From assembly GCA_021234535.1 (NCBI GenBank), contig CM037829.1, positions 34,099,976 through 34,163,975 of the forward strand: DNA of 64,000 nucleotides, written 5' to 3'. A program made the position numbers and the translations under genes. Under the pieces are notes generated by a model, which saw nothing but the letters and a program-made list of their open reading frames with translations, did not search any database and had not been told where the DNA came from. This document shows positions 1 to 44,999 of this stretch, piece after piece. The DNA is from Stichopus chloronotus (Eukaryota; Echinodermata; Holothuroidea; Aspidochirotida; Stichopodidae). Within the stretch, counting starts at the first letter, position 1. Every line of letters starts with the position of its first letter.

Positions 1-172
1 TTCCGACGACCTCATTGTGCTCTCTTTTGTTTTTTCTGTCTCAACCCTATTGAATTTTCTACAGAGGACCTAAAATCTATTGTTTCGGTCCTCGATCCCA
101 CCCGAAAACAATGGCATACACACACACAATGGGCGAGCGCCCACACACACACACGCACACACACTGTAAAAT
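1..172 (+). repeat. Dispersed repeat copy A followed by (CA)n
   Basis: Positions 1-120 match 61893-62055 in the same orientation, with blocks such as GACCTCATTGTGC, ACAGAGGACCTAAAATCTAT and GGTCCTCGATCCCACCC. A (CA)n tract interrupted by GGGCGAGCGCCC follows at about 117-164. The element is cut by the window edge. Confidence 0.8.
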
Positions 173-3100
173 ACTGTAAAAGGATTGCCCTGGGTTGCCC
201 AGGCCTTTCGTTTGCTCACTACGAGGCACTGAAGGGATGTCACTTCTTTAAATGCACTATATGGCGTAGTTTTTTATCACTAGTGACAGTGATACTTAAC
301 AGAGTTCCACTCAATTAATATACCGTATATTCGTAACTTTAACATGTCATTGAACAAACTATTAATTTCTGAGATAGATCCAGTTGGAGGAGAAAAGTTT
401 GTCGAAATCACGATTCCAGCATTATAGGATCAAGTATATCATAATTTGTAATTTTTTTCTTTCCTCAGCCTTTTGTCCTCCCTGTTTATATGTTTGCTAC
501 AAATATTTATTTTCTATTCAACTATCCTTTTGTCAAAAGGATAAAAAATACGAATTCATCTTCAGCGGATGAATTCTCCAGGGCGATGTTGTTTATAATC
601 AGCGCCGTAATTACATTCATCAAAGTTGTAAGACTGTCAAATATATAAGGTATATCTTCAGCCTCTTGGGATGAAATTAGGCATCGTCTTCATGCATCTG
701 AAACAAAGTCAGCAACAGAGAGAGATTGAAAAAAAGTAGAAATTTTGTGACGATAAGCTGGAGGTGATGTAGGTTAAAATCAAATACCACCTGTATAGTT
801 ATGAACTTTTGCCAATATATATATTATAAATATCTTGTCTGTGGATGTTCCTTGACAGTTTAATTTTTTTTCAGTTTAGTGACGAGTTTGCCTTCCGTAA
901 CTTTGTATGTTGATCTGTATACGGTACCATATATATATGTATATATATATATAACGACTCACGGGACTAGGGTTCACAGCATGGAATAATTCAAACTTGA
1001 ACTGTTGGTGAATCGATTATTTGAAGGCAGAATTTCCTGCCATCAGTCCATGTTTTACTCGTTATTTTTGCAAAACTCACGTTCCTGGGTCTCGTAAGCT
1101 TCCGGGTACGAAATGTTAGTATAGGCTACCTAAGTCATTTTAAATGTCTGCGGTGTTTTCGATATAACATTCTTTCGGATCGAAAAAAAAAAGATGTCGT
1201 TTACTAAAACATGTCTGTAAACAATGAATTGATTGGTGCTAACACTCTGTGGCACCGTGTTTGGAGGAAGACCACACCGATCATGCAATATATATATAAT
1301 GACCCACTTCCTCACGTCTTCATTTAAGGAGACAAATCGTCTCGCCCAATCGTAAAAGATACCTTGTGATTACAAAATATCGGGAGAAATGGCCGTCGTT
1401 TGAACTCATCAAAAGTTGGGCGTGAGCAAGCAAAGTAAAAAGAAAAAAAAAAGAACTATTCACTAAGGACCAAGCACAAACGTCCCCCCCCCCCCCACAC
1501 GAGTTAACGTTTATCAACCACAAATTATAAACTTTTTCTTCTTCCATCACTCCGTTTTCCTTTTTTTTTTTTGAATTAGGCAAAAGCTAAAACTTCAGAA
1601 TATTTCTTTTTAAATATTCCACTCTGCCAGTGACCTTCGAAAGATATTTCCCCTCACTGCTTGTATTTTTTTTAATAAAAACGGTATGATTTCCCTTCCG
1701 GGTTCTAGGGGCCGTTTGGATCCCGTAACATCCAGTACATATATCTTAATATGATCTTATAGAAGCTCCCTTTTAGAATCTACAATATATGCAGACGAAA
1801 TGACAAAATTTATCCGTAATGGTGGTTCCATTCATTTTGTTTTTGAGACTTCTAATTTTTGAAGTAGTTTGGCAACCTTTGGAAGCATTGACAGTTGCTC
1901 ATTAATCGTCGTATGGTATCACCTGGTAATGCGTATTTGCTTTGGCGCGTATAGATCTTAGTGAATGTGGGATGCTTATGCTACAAGTGTTTTGATGCAA
2001 AGAAAAGAACTTGCTGTGTGTACGTAAATGATGTAGAGTGGTAAGGAGTAAATTTCTTTACAGCACTGAGCACGAGACAAGGTGAAAGCAAAAGCCCTGC
2101 AGGACATGGAACAAAACATGCGGTACCGTTCTTTCTCAGTCAAGTGTATTCACCACCGGTCCCGAGCCGAGAAGAGATGATTTTCACATTTAGCCTACAC
2201 AAAAAATTATCACCAGTGGTGCTTAGTCCAAATCGTTTCACTCGGGTCAATTTTACTTGCGTCACTTTGAGAAATGGTTGGGTGGGGGGGGGGGGGTAGG
2301 GTAGGGAGTGGGTAGAGGCTTCTGGGAATTTCATAAGATAGAGGTGTACAAGAGGTTCTCGGGAGGTTCTAAGGGAAGTATCTTATGATCTTTGTAGATT
2401 CAAAATAGAAAATTAAACGACTATATTTAATGATAAGGAATTAAGGAATTCATTCGTTCTTTTTAAAACGTTTTTTTTTTTTCTCCCTGTAACTTCGGTC
2501 TCTCTGTCACACAAAAGCTGCCCTTATGGCAAACTCGACCGCCCTCCCATTTCCATGAACGAACAGCTAGAAACACCGATTTTCAGTCGATGGTTCGTGC
2601 CATTTGCTAGATTTTACATTTTCCGAGTCAGTGACCTCAACAATCCACTTCAAAGTTTTCACTGTGGTGACAAGTAATCCCACCATTAACTTGTTCTTTC
2701 CATGTGGGAGGCATTTTATTTGTGCTTCTGCCACCGATCATGTGCCCTCTTTTTATCTCCGAAAACAATTCGCATTTTTCCCCTCCCGCTCAGCATCCTG
2801 CAACTATCTCGTTATATCTCTGCCTGTAAAATCAAGTTGCCAAACTGAGCATTAGATATGTGCTTGTGATTACGGGAACTGTCCCACGATAATTACTTGT
2901 TGTTCGTGTCTAAAACAATTCGACCGGGCATACTGACAAGTTCTAGTCAGAGTAGAAACTGCACGCCGATGCTCTTTTCAAACTGCCCTACATTTTTCGA
3001 CAATTCATGCAATTTCTCGCCGTTCTTAGGGAGACGTGTCTCTATGCCCCAAGCTAAGGAGACAGCGCTAAACATGATTGTCATTTTAAACTTACATACC

Positions 3101-6053
3101 CTTTCCCTTGCTCCTCACGAAGTTCCTATATGAATTTTATTCTTCCCTTGTTTCATTTTTCATGAATAAAATTGCATCAACTGGGAAAAAAATGTGATGG
3201 TAATTACCCTTAAAATTAAACATAAAAAAATAATGAGAAAGCTTTTCTATAATTTCCCGATTTCAGTGAATGATATCTGAACGAGAAAACGTTGCATCAA
3301 ATCCATCTACATCGAGTTTTATACATGAAACGAGTGACGTGTCATCTTACGACCACGGGAACTTCTATTTTAGAACTGTTACCTTGCTCCTGAAACTCTG
3401 AACGTAACGATGTCTTGGCCCTCGATATACGCCCTCAATCCTGCTGTAGTTTAAAGGCTAGATATTACACACTCAAAATTAAAGGAGGACAGCTACTGTC
3501 ACTGACGGATCCGAATCTTTTGTTTGGGAAGGGCCAAACTGGTGGTACAGTAATAGGGGGAGGGGTCTATGGATTAGGGGAGAGCTATCTTCCAGCCTCC
3601 CCCCCCCCTCCACTCCCTGGAATATATTTCTACAACTGAATGCACTCAGCTGTGATTTAGTGCACAATTGTGAAGTTAATATTCTTACATGAAAATCCCT
3701 TTTTAAGGCCCTTCTTTGAGTGAGGGTATAACCGCCTTTGATGCCCCCCCCCCCAATTGAATCCGCCAGTGGGTACGGTGCTTGTAACAAAAACAGGGTT
3801 TGCAATGTTACTTTTATGGTTAAAGAAATACTACAGTTATGATGGGGTCATTTATTACATTCGGCTAAAAGTCATAACATTTGTGGTAGGTATTACATTT
3901 ATGGTGGCTACTACGCTTAACTGCGGACTTGGAACCTGATCAACAAGATATGGAGAAGGTTAAAAAGCCACCACAACCGATGGCAATTTATTTATGTACA
4001 CACCATTTTGCTTAACACAGTGTTTCCACTCTTCCTTCCCCAACCCCACCACCCTCGCCCTTTTTTTTCTTAGAACAGACTCCATTGTCACCTTGACCCA
4101 CCATGTGATGACCAACCTAAGCTTTATGAAAACTATTTTACGTGCTCTTTCAATTAAATTACGGATACTTTTTTATTTTGTTTGTGTGTCACATATTAAA
4201 GTCAACCAAGTGAGAAATAATATTTTGATTAGAGGGCCTTGACAGATCTGTTTCTCCTTCTTGCTCGTCTTCAAAGTCATCTTCAAAATGGTAGTCGTTT
4301 TCATATCAGTGCGTCTCCCGTCGCAAAGAAAGCACGTGCAATGGTAAATGGGAGGAAGGGGTTGCAGAATACTTTGGAAAAAGAAAAACTTTGTGTTCGA
4401 CTCAAATGGCACTTAAAGTAGATTATTTTGGCTACATCAGCAACGGGTTCGAATCTACATTATACTCACGTCATAGGATATTTTCCTTCTAGCCTCGCCA
4501 AAATGATAAAAACAAAATAATATCATCGGTGATTTCATTTCAACATGTTCCTGTATACTAATCATATCAAAACAAATAGGGCCTATCAAGTTGTACAGAT
4601 AGCTATCAGATTTCCAATGGCAAATAAAATTACAAATACTGACAATAGTTTTCTCATCTTTCTTTCTTTTCCCTTGTTTTTTGTAACGAGAAATATGAAA
4701 AAGCAAACTTCATCTCTGATGTTTGATAAACAAAAATTGGAGAACGACGGTAGCAACCTTTCACCGACTTTCATTAGTACAAGCAAGCGATGCGAAGGTT
4801 ACTTCCCTTTGTTGCCCCTTTGAAGTATGATACTTGTGATCTGATTGGCCGTACTTGGAGTGTTTTAAGGACGCAGGGTATCTCTTCAGCGTATCGCCAT
4901 GACAGCCATTCACTTTTGCAAATATTCTGGCAATATGGTTGAACTTTACTTAACCTATACCAAATCATATTTGCCTTTTAATACTTTTGCGAATTACGAG
5001 GTTTTATACTTGTTGACTTTACCTGATATAATCTAATCCTGCCATCGTTCTACACGTATCTGAAGGCCGTAGCCTACCCCGCTCGGGATTGGCTTTACTA
5101 ACGATACAAATTTTAAAATGCTGGAGAGTGGAAACTCCAACAGCTAAAGCACATTTGGAAATAAGTGATTAGACGAATATGAGGTTAAAATGAATAACAA
5201 AAAATCGTACATTATATCTCATATCATAAGGTAGCTTCATAATTTTCAACAGAACTTGTAGCGAATATTGCAAGTACTGAAAGAAAATATACCCGTCTCT
5301 GCCGAGGCTAGTAATCAATAATAGCTCATACTTGCCACTTCTACGAAAGAGTTTGGCAACAAAATCCAAAATACCTTACAGTTCATAAGTAAGTCGAAGT
5401 ATGAAACTGCGGTATTAAAGATTCACGGAGGCATTTATTCGTCACTATGGAGAACAAGGAAATGCCATGATCTTTTTTCAGAACCCCCATTCACATCTTG
5501 AGAGTATTAGAGACCATTTTTTTTCTCAAATAGTAAACACAATTTCTGCCCTGTGTCCATGTACCTCTCAATACAAATACAAATCCAATCTCAAATTCTA
5601 CTTCTCATTCACAAAATTATGCAATTTCTTTGGGTTCTTAGAGTTCTTACATTCGCTGATGTTTTACATGTACAGTTCACAATTTGAAAGTAGTTCACAC
5701 ACTAAAACGATTGCTGTCATCGGATGCCATTGTAGAGAGACTCGTATGGTATTCCAGTCATGCACTGGCATTACATTTGCAATAACACTAAGTGTAAATT
5801 TGCGGTTTTCCTACCATTTTCTTTCTCTGTGCGTGATCGTGTCAGAACTTAACGGGCAGACGATCGATACCCGCCAATCACAGGTCGACCAAAGCCTTTC
5901 AGTCCCTTCGATCGCCGATGACCAAAATGAAAGCATGTAAGCCGCACTGGTAAAAGACGAAATAGGGCAAAGACGGCCGAAAGAGAAAAAATCGCCACTA
6001 ATTGAGCGTATTGTACCTTATATACACCGCAAAGAAAACCGCTTTAAGGGCCA

Positions 6054-6061
6054 TGACGTCA
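6054..6061. promoter_or_regulatory. Perfect CRE palindrome TGACGTCA in a CpG-richer stretch
   Basis: TGACGTCA lies just before CCCTAGCAACG, which resembles an RFX/X-box half-site. A minus-strand TATATAAG occurs about 40 bp to the left. The stretch 5930-6320 has more CpG than its surroundings. This may be a promoter or enhancer, but no transcript can be tied to it. Confidence 0.3.
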
Positions 6062-6703
6062 CTGCCCTAGCAACGCTGTCATTTGAAAGCGCCTGCCTAG
6101 TGATAGACGCGTTATCCTTGCATGGAACGCCGAAAGGCGATGTCAGCGTTAACATTCAATGGACCGAATGAGCTGTCGGTCACGGTGGAGTCAATCAATT
6201 AGATGGCGTGCAGATCTGATTAAATTCAAGAAGTACCACGGAATCGCCAACCTGTGGCGCAAAAACATTTGTCGTAAACACTTACAAGAACTGGTCTTCC
6301 GTGCTTTTGGCCGATATGATGATGCCAATGGTATTCCTTGTTGCCGGTTACAGTCGTTCTGTTCTCAGGATAGGCTAATATGTTGCATTTCGAAAGCGGA
6401 TACGCCGATGGAGATAAATGTCCTGATCCTAATCGAGGCAAACACAGGCTTGTATTAATATGTGCTGGCGTTGTGGACAAAACAGCATTCGTGTATGGGA
6501 AAGTGTTATAGAGTGATATCACATGCGTTGTACCTAAGGTCACTTGTTGATGTTATTACGTGGCTGCCCGCACAGGTAATAGAAACCGAAACAGCCAAGA
6601 CGAGGCCCGTATGTAGCTTTTTTTTCAGTGAAGGGGTTCGATTTTAACACAAGTGGAACATTTTACCAGACAATTATGACCAACAGATTGAAACTCATTC
6701 GTC

Positions 6704-6770
6704 CGACCCCCAACCGACCCCCACCCAACCGACCCCCTCACCCAACCGACCCCCCCCCCCCCACCGGGGA
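6704..6770. repeat. C-rich tandem array (CAACCGACCCC units)
   Basis: Several degenerate copies of CAACCGACCCCC(A) end in a run of about 13 C. The minus strand has at least four G-runs of four or more bases in close succession, so it has strong G-quadruplex potential. Confidence 0.75.
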
Positions 6771-7176
6771 CGGGCCTGACTGCCAGTTAATCATCTTTGT
6801 AAAGCCAACTGAAGGAGCACAATTTACTCTAGTTTAACCACTTCAAACAAAACGGGAGAGCTAAGAAAATGGGGATGATGACAGGAGGCCAGCAGCGAGA
6901 ATCAGTCAGTCGATGAGAAATGTCAAGTTGGCTTCAGACTAAGTTTCTCTCCACAACAGACACCATTAGCGGCATGTTCCTGCCCCCTCCCCCTCATTGA
7001 AATTATGGCAACTACTGTGGGCTAGTGCAAACAATTCACTCAGCCAGTATAAATTCAAAAAGGGAAGGTTTTCCTATAACACTTTTCATATGGTAAAGGC
7101 AAGCTTAGACCTTCGTTAGAAATGAAATTCTAAGTTTAATTTGAACTGCTGTGCTTCAAGAGATAGAGGGTGGTAG

Positions 7177-7285
7177 TGTTCATTGACCAGTGTTCAAGGA
7201 CGGCTGTTCATTTACCATTGACCAGTGTCCATAGATCACAGTTCATTGACCAGTGTTCATAGACCAACTTCTCATTGATGTTCAC
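7177..7285. repeat. Short minisatellite, GTTCATTGACCAGTGTTCAT units
   Basis: Three to four diverged copies of a unit built on TTCATTGACCAGTGTYCATAGA. Confidence 0.6.
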
Positions 7286-8549
7286 TTTTGATAAAGTGGA
7301 CTGGAAGGGCAACTTATCCTTAATGAGAAAAACATGATCAAATTAAATAAAAAGTGACAAAATGCAATACTACTAGGTTTTTAATGTAATTGTCTGCTCT
7401 CTTCCAAGTTTATTAAAACTTCCCTCTGCCTTTTACAGCAATAACCTAAGCATTTCTTTCTCATCAAATGAATGTATTCATTCAAATGTCTGGCAAAATA
7501 GCTGTCTGTCTGGGGTTTTAGTAACAACAGCATAACTGACAGTAAAACAGCAGACATCTGCAAACGATATTAGGATCAAAAAGGTATTACAGCAATATTT
7601 TTAAATTTCAGTCTCATTACTTGAATGCAATGCACCCTCGTACTTGGCATAATAATATTTGTGACCCCATCCACCACAACATACAAAATAACCATCGTCG
7701 GTTGCCCTGCATTCCAAACTTTGTGATGTTAAAACTGATACACAAAATTTCCAATTGCATAGAATGCATATGAAACTCTTTAAATTTACAATTAAAAAAG
7801 CTAGATGGTTCATTTACTTATATAAATCTAGTCCCCTTGTCACCCCTCCCCCCTCCCGGGGTGAAGTTGGAAATTGTGTTAAATTAAGAAATGAAGCTTC
7901 ACAAAAACTCCAAGAATACTCCATAAACTGGTTCCCTACTGTTCAAAAAAACATGCACTTGTTTGGTTTCAGAGGGTACTTTCTTTTACTACATCCACTT
8001 TCTTCTTGGAAACTTGCTTACCCCATCCCTGCTTTGCAACTCCTGGTAGAAGAAACTTACCCCCCTGGCACACCACTTGACACAATTCTGTGGTGTCTGT
8101 TAATTGCTTTCACTTAAATGGACCAAATCAGTGGAGTACTGCATTTGGTTAGGGCCACAACTTTTCAAATGCATCTTCCTCACAATTGACATGTTTTAAT
8201 ATAATCATTTTACTCATTTGTCTAATTCTATCTTGGCTAAATATGATTTTGGCTAAATTTGATTCCCTCTCCCACCATAAAAAAGTTTTGTCCATCCCTC
8301 CCCTTCCAGGAGGAATTTTTTTTTTTTATTCCCTTCTTGAACCATCCACTGACCAGTTTAGGGATCAAAGTGCTTGGCTATTACTGACATTATTATTATA
8401 TTCAGATGATATAATAAACACTTCAAATGATCACTTATACTGCACACTAAAAACAAACACAAGGTCTTTAAAATATATTGTAACTACAATGGCATTTTAC
8501 CTTCTTCACTTTACATTTTATAAACCAACTTTTGCTGTACATTCCAGTC

Positions 8550-8555
8550 TTTATT
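8550..8555 (-). promoter_or_regulatory. Candidate ACO2 polyadenylation signal AATAAA
   Basis: AATAAA on the minus strand (TTTATT on plus) lies about 130 nt downstream of the stop codon. Other AATAAA-like hexamers occur further left, so the main cleavage site cannot be decided here. Confidence 0.5.
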
Positions 8556-8684
8556 TGCAAGAGAAATTTTAAAAAATGCTGTAGGATTTAGATACACTTG
8601 ATTATGACAGACACCAAATTCAAGGATAAAATACTCTCTTTAAAACAAACACAATCTTTGAAAATACATCCAGAGGCTCCTTGG

Positions 8685-40464
<31,780 letters not shown>

Positions 40465-43400
40465 GATTCTCACGCCGATAGATCAGGCTCTGCTGTCGCA
40501 CCGGAGCTTTGTCAGTGTCTATGTACACTGTATACAATACGTACGTAATAATACAATAGCGCCTAGCTACGCACATGTACGTGTAAGTACAGTGTAGCGA
40601 TGTCAAGATAGCATTTCTGTAGTGGACAGTGAATAGACTATTACGCAATCAGCGTCATAATAGGGTTCATTGTACTGATACCGCCACTAGTTCACAGCAC
40701 AATTAATGAACTTGATTGTGGGTATGTCAGCCGGTACTTTTTTGATTCATCGATTAGCGTACCTAGCAGACTTCGAACTAATAATCATCCATTATAATCT
40801 GTATTCCTAGAAACTTTCAAACACATTTGTCTTTGACAGCTAAGACTATCACAGAATGTCACAAAACTTTTCTGTTTGGTGGCACGAGTTGCTCATGCCG
40901 TGACAGTGTGTGAAGCTTCCTACGCAAAGAGTAGGATAACACCGTTTTCCATAGAATGGTACTTTTCTTTTGATTGATAAATTGAAATGCAGACATGGTG
41001 AGATTCTATTCCAAGGTTGAGTACATGCAGCCCTTGACACCTGGAAAGTAAAGGCACATGTGCCTTTCCCCTATCCCCCCCCCCCCCCTTCATCACTAGA
41101 TCCTGTGCGGTGCCTATGGCAATTTCTGTTTACATTCCTCACGTGCACCTTCTGCCTAATCGACGAGAGTGTTTTTTTTCGGATATGCTACATGTATATT
41201 TAGATCCAATCAATTATCCGTGGCCGTTGGGACAGGGGTGTTGGAGTGTCTCACTTCCCTCCCACACACACACAAAAAGTTTATCACAGAGACGATAGTC
41301 GAGAAATCTGAAAAACCAGTGCGTTAGAATTTCTGACATTTCAGTCAAGTAAATTTTATTACTTTAGATGCAAAATATTGTGCAAGATTGCCTCTAAGGT
41401 ACCTGGACAGAGTGGGTAGTTGAACTTCTCCAGATAGATCCCACCTCCAGAGCCTTGATCAACCATCCCATGCTATGATGATTAACAACGGATCAACAGG
41501 GGAGCTGTCAGGGATCTAGTTTTTTTTTGGTGCACATCTGGACATACGGATTAATATTCATGATTATTGCCTCGGGGGGGGGGGGGGGGAGTTGGCCTGA
41601 GAGCGAGCCTCAGGGCTACCTAAGCGGAGCATTACCATTTGGTTGTGCGGAGTATACAAGAAAAGTTTTGGCTTTACAAATACACCAGATGGTCGAAAAT
41701 GGCATTTCTCGGCCTTAGCTTCCTAAGCTTCATATAACTACTCCTAAAAATAGGGATCTCGATTTTCATCAATCGATGAAAAATGGTAATAATTTGAATT
41801 GCTTTTATCTAGAGTGTTTCCACCTATCAAACCGCGTTTGGCTTCCACTCACTAACCTTTAAAAACATGTCAAAATCGTCACGAGCAAGAAGTCTTAATT
41901 TCGGGTAGACCTACTTTTTAAGTGGAGCGCCATCATTAATCAGTTTTCGCCTTCACTCGTTATCATGTGTTTCTTCCTAATGGGGGGGGGGGTAACTTCA
42001 GAAAGTGATTGCGGGCCTGAATGAGGGGTAGAAGTTTTGAAATGAATAATGAAGAAACCAGGGAGAGCAAAAATGGTTATATTTTCATCATGGAACAAAA
42101 ACCAAGTAATTATTTACTAACAATCCATTCAAATTTGCCACCAAAAGGATTTTGACCTTTCTTCTCCTTTTTTGGGGGGGAGGGGGATTGGGGTGGGTAA
42201 TTTGTAATTTTGTAGGTGTATGGATGACAAAGAAGACTTTACCTTACAAAGTTAAAATTTGTTAAATTAGTAATTGTGCATTCGAAACAACACCGTTAGT
42301 CAATTAAAAATACTTGGGAGGGGGAGAGTATCCAGCGATAGTGTTCTTCATATAATTTCGAGCTGCTTCTAAAGGACCAACAACCACAATGATCACTGGA
42401 TGCATCTCTCGTAAAAGTAAAGAATAGTCTGGAGTAGCAAGGTAAGTCAGTCAGTCCATTACCCTGTTTTTGTATACATTACCATGTACGGTTGACAGGG
42501 CATTGCGCGCAAAAAGAGCGCAGGAAACTTGGGCATTCCAGTTGTGTAGATGCGGCTCAGACGTAATTCGAACATGAACACCAAAATTCGTCACTCAGAG
42601 TTCCATTATGGGCGTTAATAAGCCTAACGCCTACATGAGTCAGTCACCGAAACTGTTTGGGCGGAATTCGTTACCATGTTCTGCCCCATTCAGAAAGTGA
42701 GCCACAACATTTCCCCGAAATGTGGGGGACATTTGATATTATGTCCTCCACCTATCGAAAAGTGGGGGGGGGGGGGACGTGTCCCCTCTTTTCCCATATC
42801 TAAAAGTTCTTTACACAAAACAATCATGAGTTAATTTTACAACCAAGTTTCTAAATTGTTCCCATTAAGGTATAGCCTAAGCGTAATAGGTTATTCTTCG
42901 AAATGATATCTCTACCTGTAAACAATTCATGAAATGCCGATTTACGTTCGAAAGACATGATTTTTGACCATTTCAAAATTTTCTGAATATACGTAATTGG
43001 GGGTCTTTACCCCACATAATGCGCCAAGTTATGCCCACTTCCACGCAGTTGACGACAAAACTATAGATTACGCAGAAAGCCTATACTTTAGCTGGAAGTA
43101 TTATTCCACTGTAAGAAAATGGTCGAAAACTGGAGGGTCATATGCTCTCTAGTTCTCTCGTTCTCATTGTTGTTACGGTAACTATTTTTCCCCATTTCGT
43201 GTTTCATTTATCAAAATGTAACTCTGCAAACCTATGAAGATGATAAATTCTTCAAAGACACAAACATTTTGGTGATAACACAGCACACAGGGGGACCTAG
43301 CGTGGGGATCCAGACTCCCGTCCACGTAACTAGAATTTTTCATCTGAGAAGGGGGAGGGGGTGGTGAAATGTGCTGGAAGCATTAATATCTCTGTCTTAA

Positions 43401-43780
43401 TTATCTGTTGAGACGTAGCGTACGGGGTCTATTTTTGTTATGAAAATGCCTCTCAGATTGCAGAAAGATACCACTTCCAAGTAACATGAAATGTATAATC
43501 ACTGTCCAACTGTTATGAGGGGGGATTTATTTGACTTTACAAGCCTTCTCCGTACAACATATGCTATGCAAGATAACAATAAAGTTTGAAGATTATAACT
43601 TATATAAAAATTTTGATATCAAAGGAAAACAAAAGCGGGTAATGTAGAGTAAGTTGTGCAAGAAGGACATCATAAATTATTTGCTAAATTGACTACTTCA
43701 AATTAAGCAAGTTCAACCCTTTACATTTCAACAAATGATAGCAGCTGTGAAAATGAGAGTTGTATGAATAAGATTCATTT
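40465..43780. other. Region upstream of ACO2, presumed promoter plus intergenic
   Basis: 40465 to about 40650 should contain the ACO2 5' UTR and promoter; it is CpG-richer than the introns, and no TATA box or IRE is evident. The rest is AT-rich with long poly-C/poly-G tracts (41079, 41573, 41983, 42766) and no supported gene. Confidence 0.5.
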
Positions 43781-43789
43781 TCCAATCTT

Positions 43790-44990
43790 ACAGGGGTACA
43801 CTGTACCAACAGATATTACTGGCAACAGCCATTCCGTACATCACTACTCTTGGAGTCATACCTATCATTTTCCAATTGGTTTCAGTTGGTTACCTCATCA
43901 GCTGAACTAGGTTAGTCAAGGAGAAGGAGGGTGCAGGGGGGGGGGGGTAAAAACTTTGCTGGACAACTAGCAGTACGTGAACCCCACCAACAGAAATTAC
44001 TAGAAATGGCCATTCCTTACACTGACCTCAAGTCTTTAGTATCATTTTCCAATGTGTTTTATACTACTCTTCATGAGATAACCTCGATCAGTCAAGGGAG
44101 TGGGGTTGGACTGTCAGGGGTGTCTCATGAACGAAAATTACTGGTAATGGCCATTTGGTACATTAGGAGTCCAATCCGGTATCATTTCCAGTTGGTTTAA
44201 TTCAGTTGGTTATTTCATGAGGTGATTAAGATCAGCTATGAGGGGGGCCGTCCATTGTTACTGGCAGGGGTTCTAAATGAGGCTGGTAATGGCTGTGGAT
44301 TCAAATTTGACTTGTTCAGTAAAGCTGTTTACTGTGGTGCTGAGGGGGTTATTTGGGTTCCTGTTGTCCGATTTAGCTAGGTCTTGTCCGCTTCAGGTTG
44401 CTTGGTACAGCTGATGGGCTGCTGAGCTGGGTAGGTTCTCCATCCCTCCCATGCCTTTGGGAAAGTGGCTAAAGACTGAGGGACACACTCTGTCTGTCGG
44501 ATGGGGACGTTAAATGGCGGTCCCCGGAGCAGGTTTGGATTTACATGGGTTTGCATTGGCGATTGTCTGGTTTTATAACTGCCTGGATATCCTCTGGACA
44601 CATCCACGAGCAACATGGTATAGGGTCCTTGATATGAGCCCATATGGGGCTTCCTGATCCTCAACTTTCAAATTCAAAAACTTCAAATTCAAGTCGAGTC
44701 AATTATCATTTTTCAATGGGTTTCAAGTGGTTAATACCTCACAGATGAGATGATCTCGGTCAGTGCGAGAATGAAGGGGAGGGCGGGGGGTTGACACTGG
44801 GGTACCCCAAAAATAAAAATTCTTGGCAATTCCTTACATTTAGATCGGTCAGTACATATCGTTTCTCAGTTGGTTACCTCATTAGCTGATCTAGGTCAGT
44901 CGTGAGGGGGTCATTACTAGTGATCTGTCAAGGGTAGGCCCCTTTTCACCACCCAAACGTACTGGCATTGGCCATATTTGTTGTTCTTGT
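43790..44990 (+). repeat. Tandem repeat of about 170-210 bp
   Basis: Four to five diverged units with ATTACTGGYAATGGCCATTCC, GTATCATTTTCCARTTGGTTT, and CAGTTGGTTACCTCAT followed by GATCTAGGTCAGTC. An apparently unrelated stretch of about 400 bp (44290-44690) interrupts the array. Confidence 0.7.
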
Positions 44991-44999
44991 GGCCACACC

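Larger units (their letters stand above)
173..8540. other. Intergenic region left of ACO2
   Basis: No gene could be supported here. Open frames up to 157 codons (5467-5940, +) have low-complexity or unrecognised translations and no splice or family support. Recognisable content is limited to (TA)n near 932-953, poly-C/poly-G tracts, the C-rich array at 6704-6770, a small minisatellite at 7177-7285 and a CRE-containing stretch near 6054. Confidence 0.6.

Noticed and set aside
4440..4465. GGGTTCGAATC as a tRNA B box
   Set aside because: The flanking T-stem bases do not pair and no A box lies upstream.
5467..5940. 157-codon open frame as a gene
   Set aside because: Hydrophobic, low-complexity composition without any recognisable motif; AT-rich DNA of this length yields such frames by chance.
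6159..6458. 99-codon plus-strand frame and overlapping minus-strand frame next to the CRE site
   Set aside because: Both are open over the CpG-richer stretch but neither has a recognisable domain, so no gene is called.
40525..40530. CAGTGT (minus strand) in the ACO2 5' leader as an iron-responsive element loop
   Set aside because: The five bases on each side of the would-be hexaloop do not pair and there is no bulged C at the right distance, so the mammalian-type IRE is not present here.
44377..44664. 95-codon minus-strand open frame near the repeat array
   Set aside because: It lies in the block that interrupts the 43.8-45.0 kb array; the translation matches nothing I recognise.
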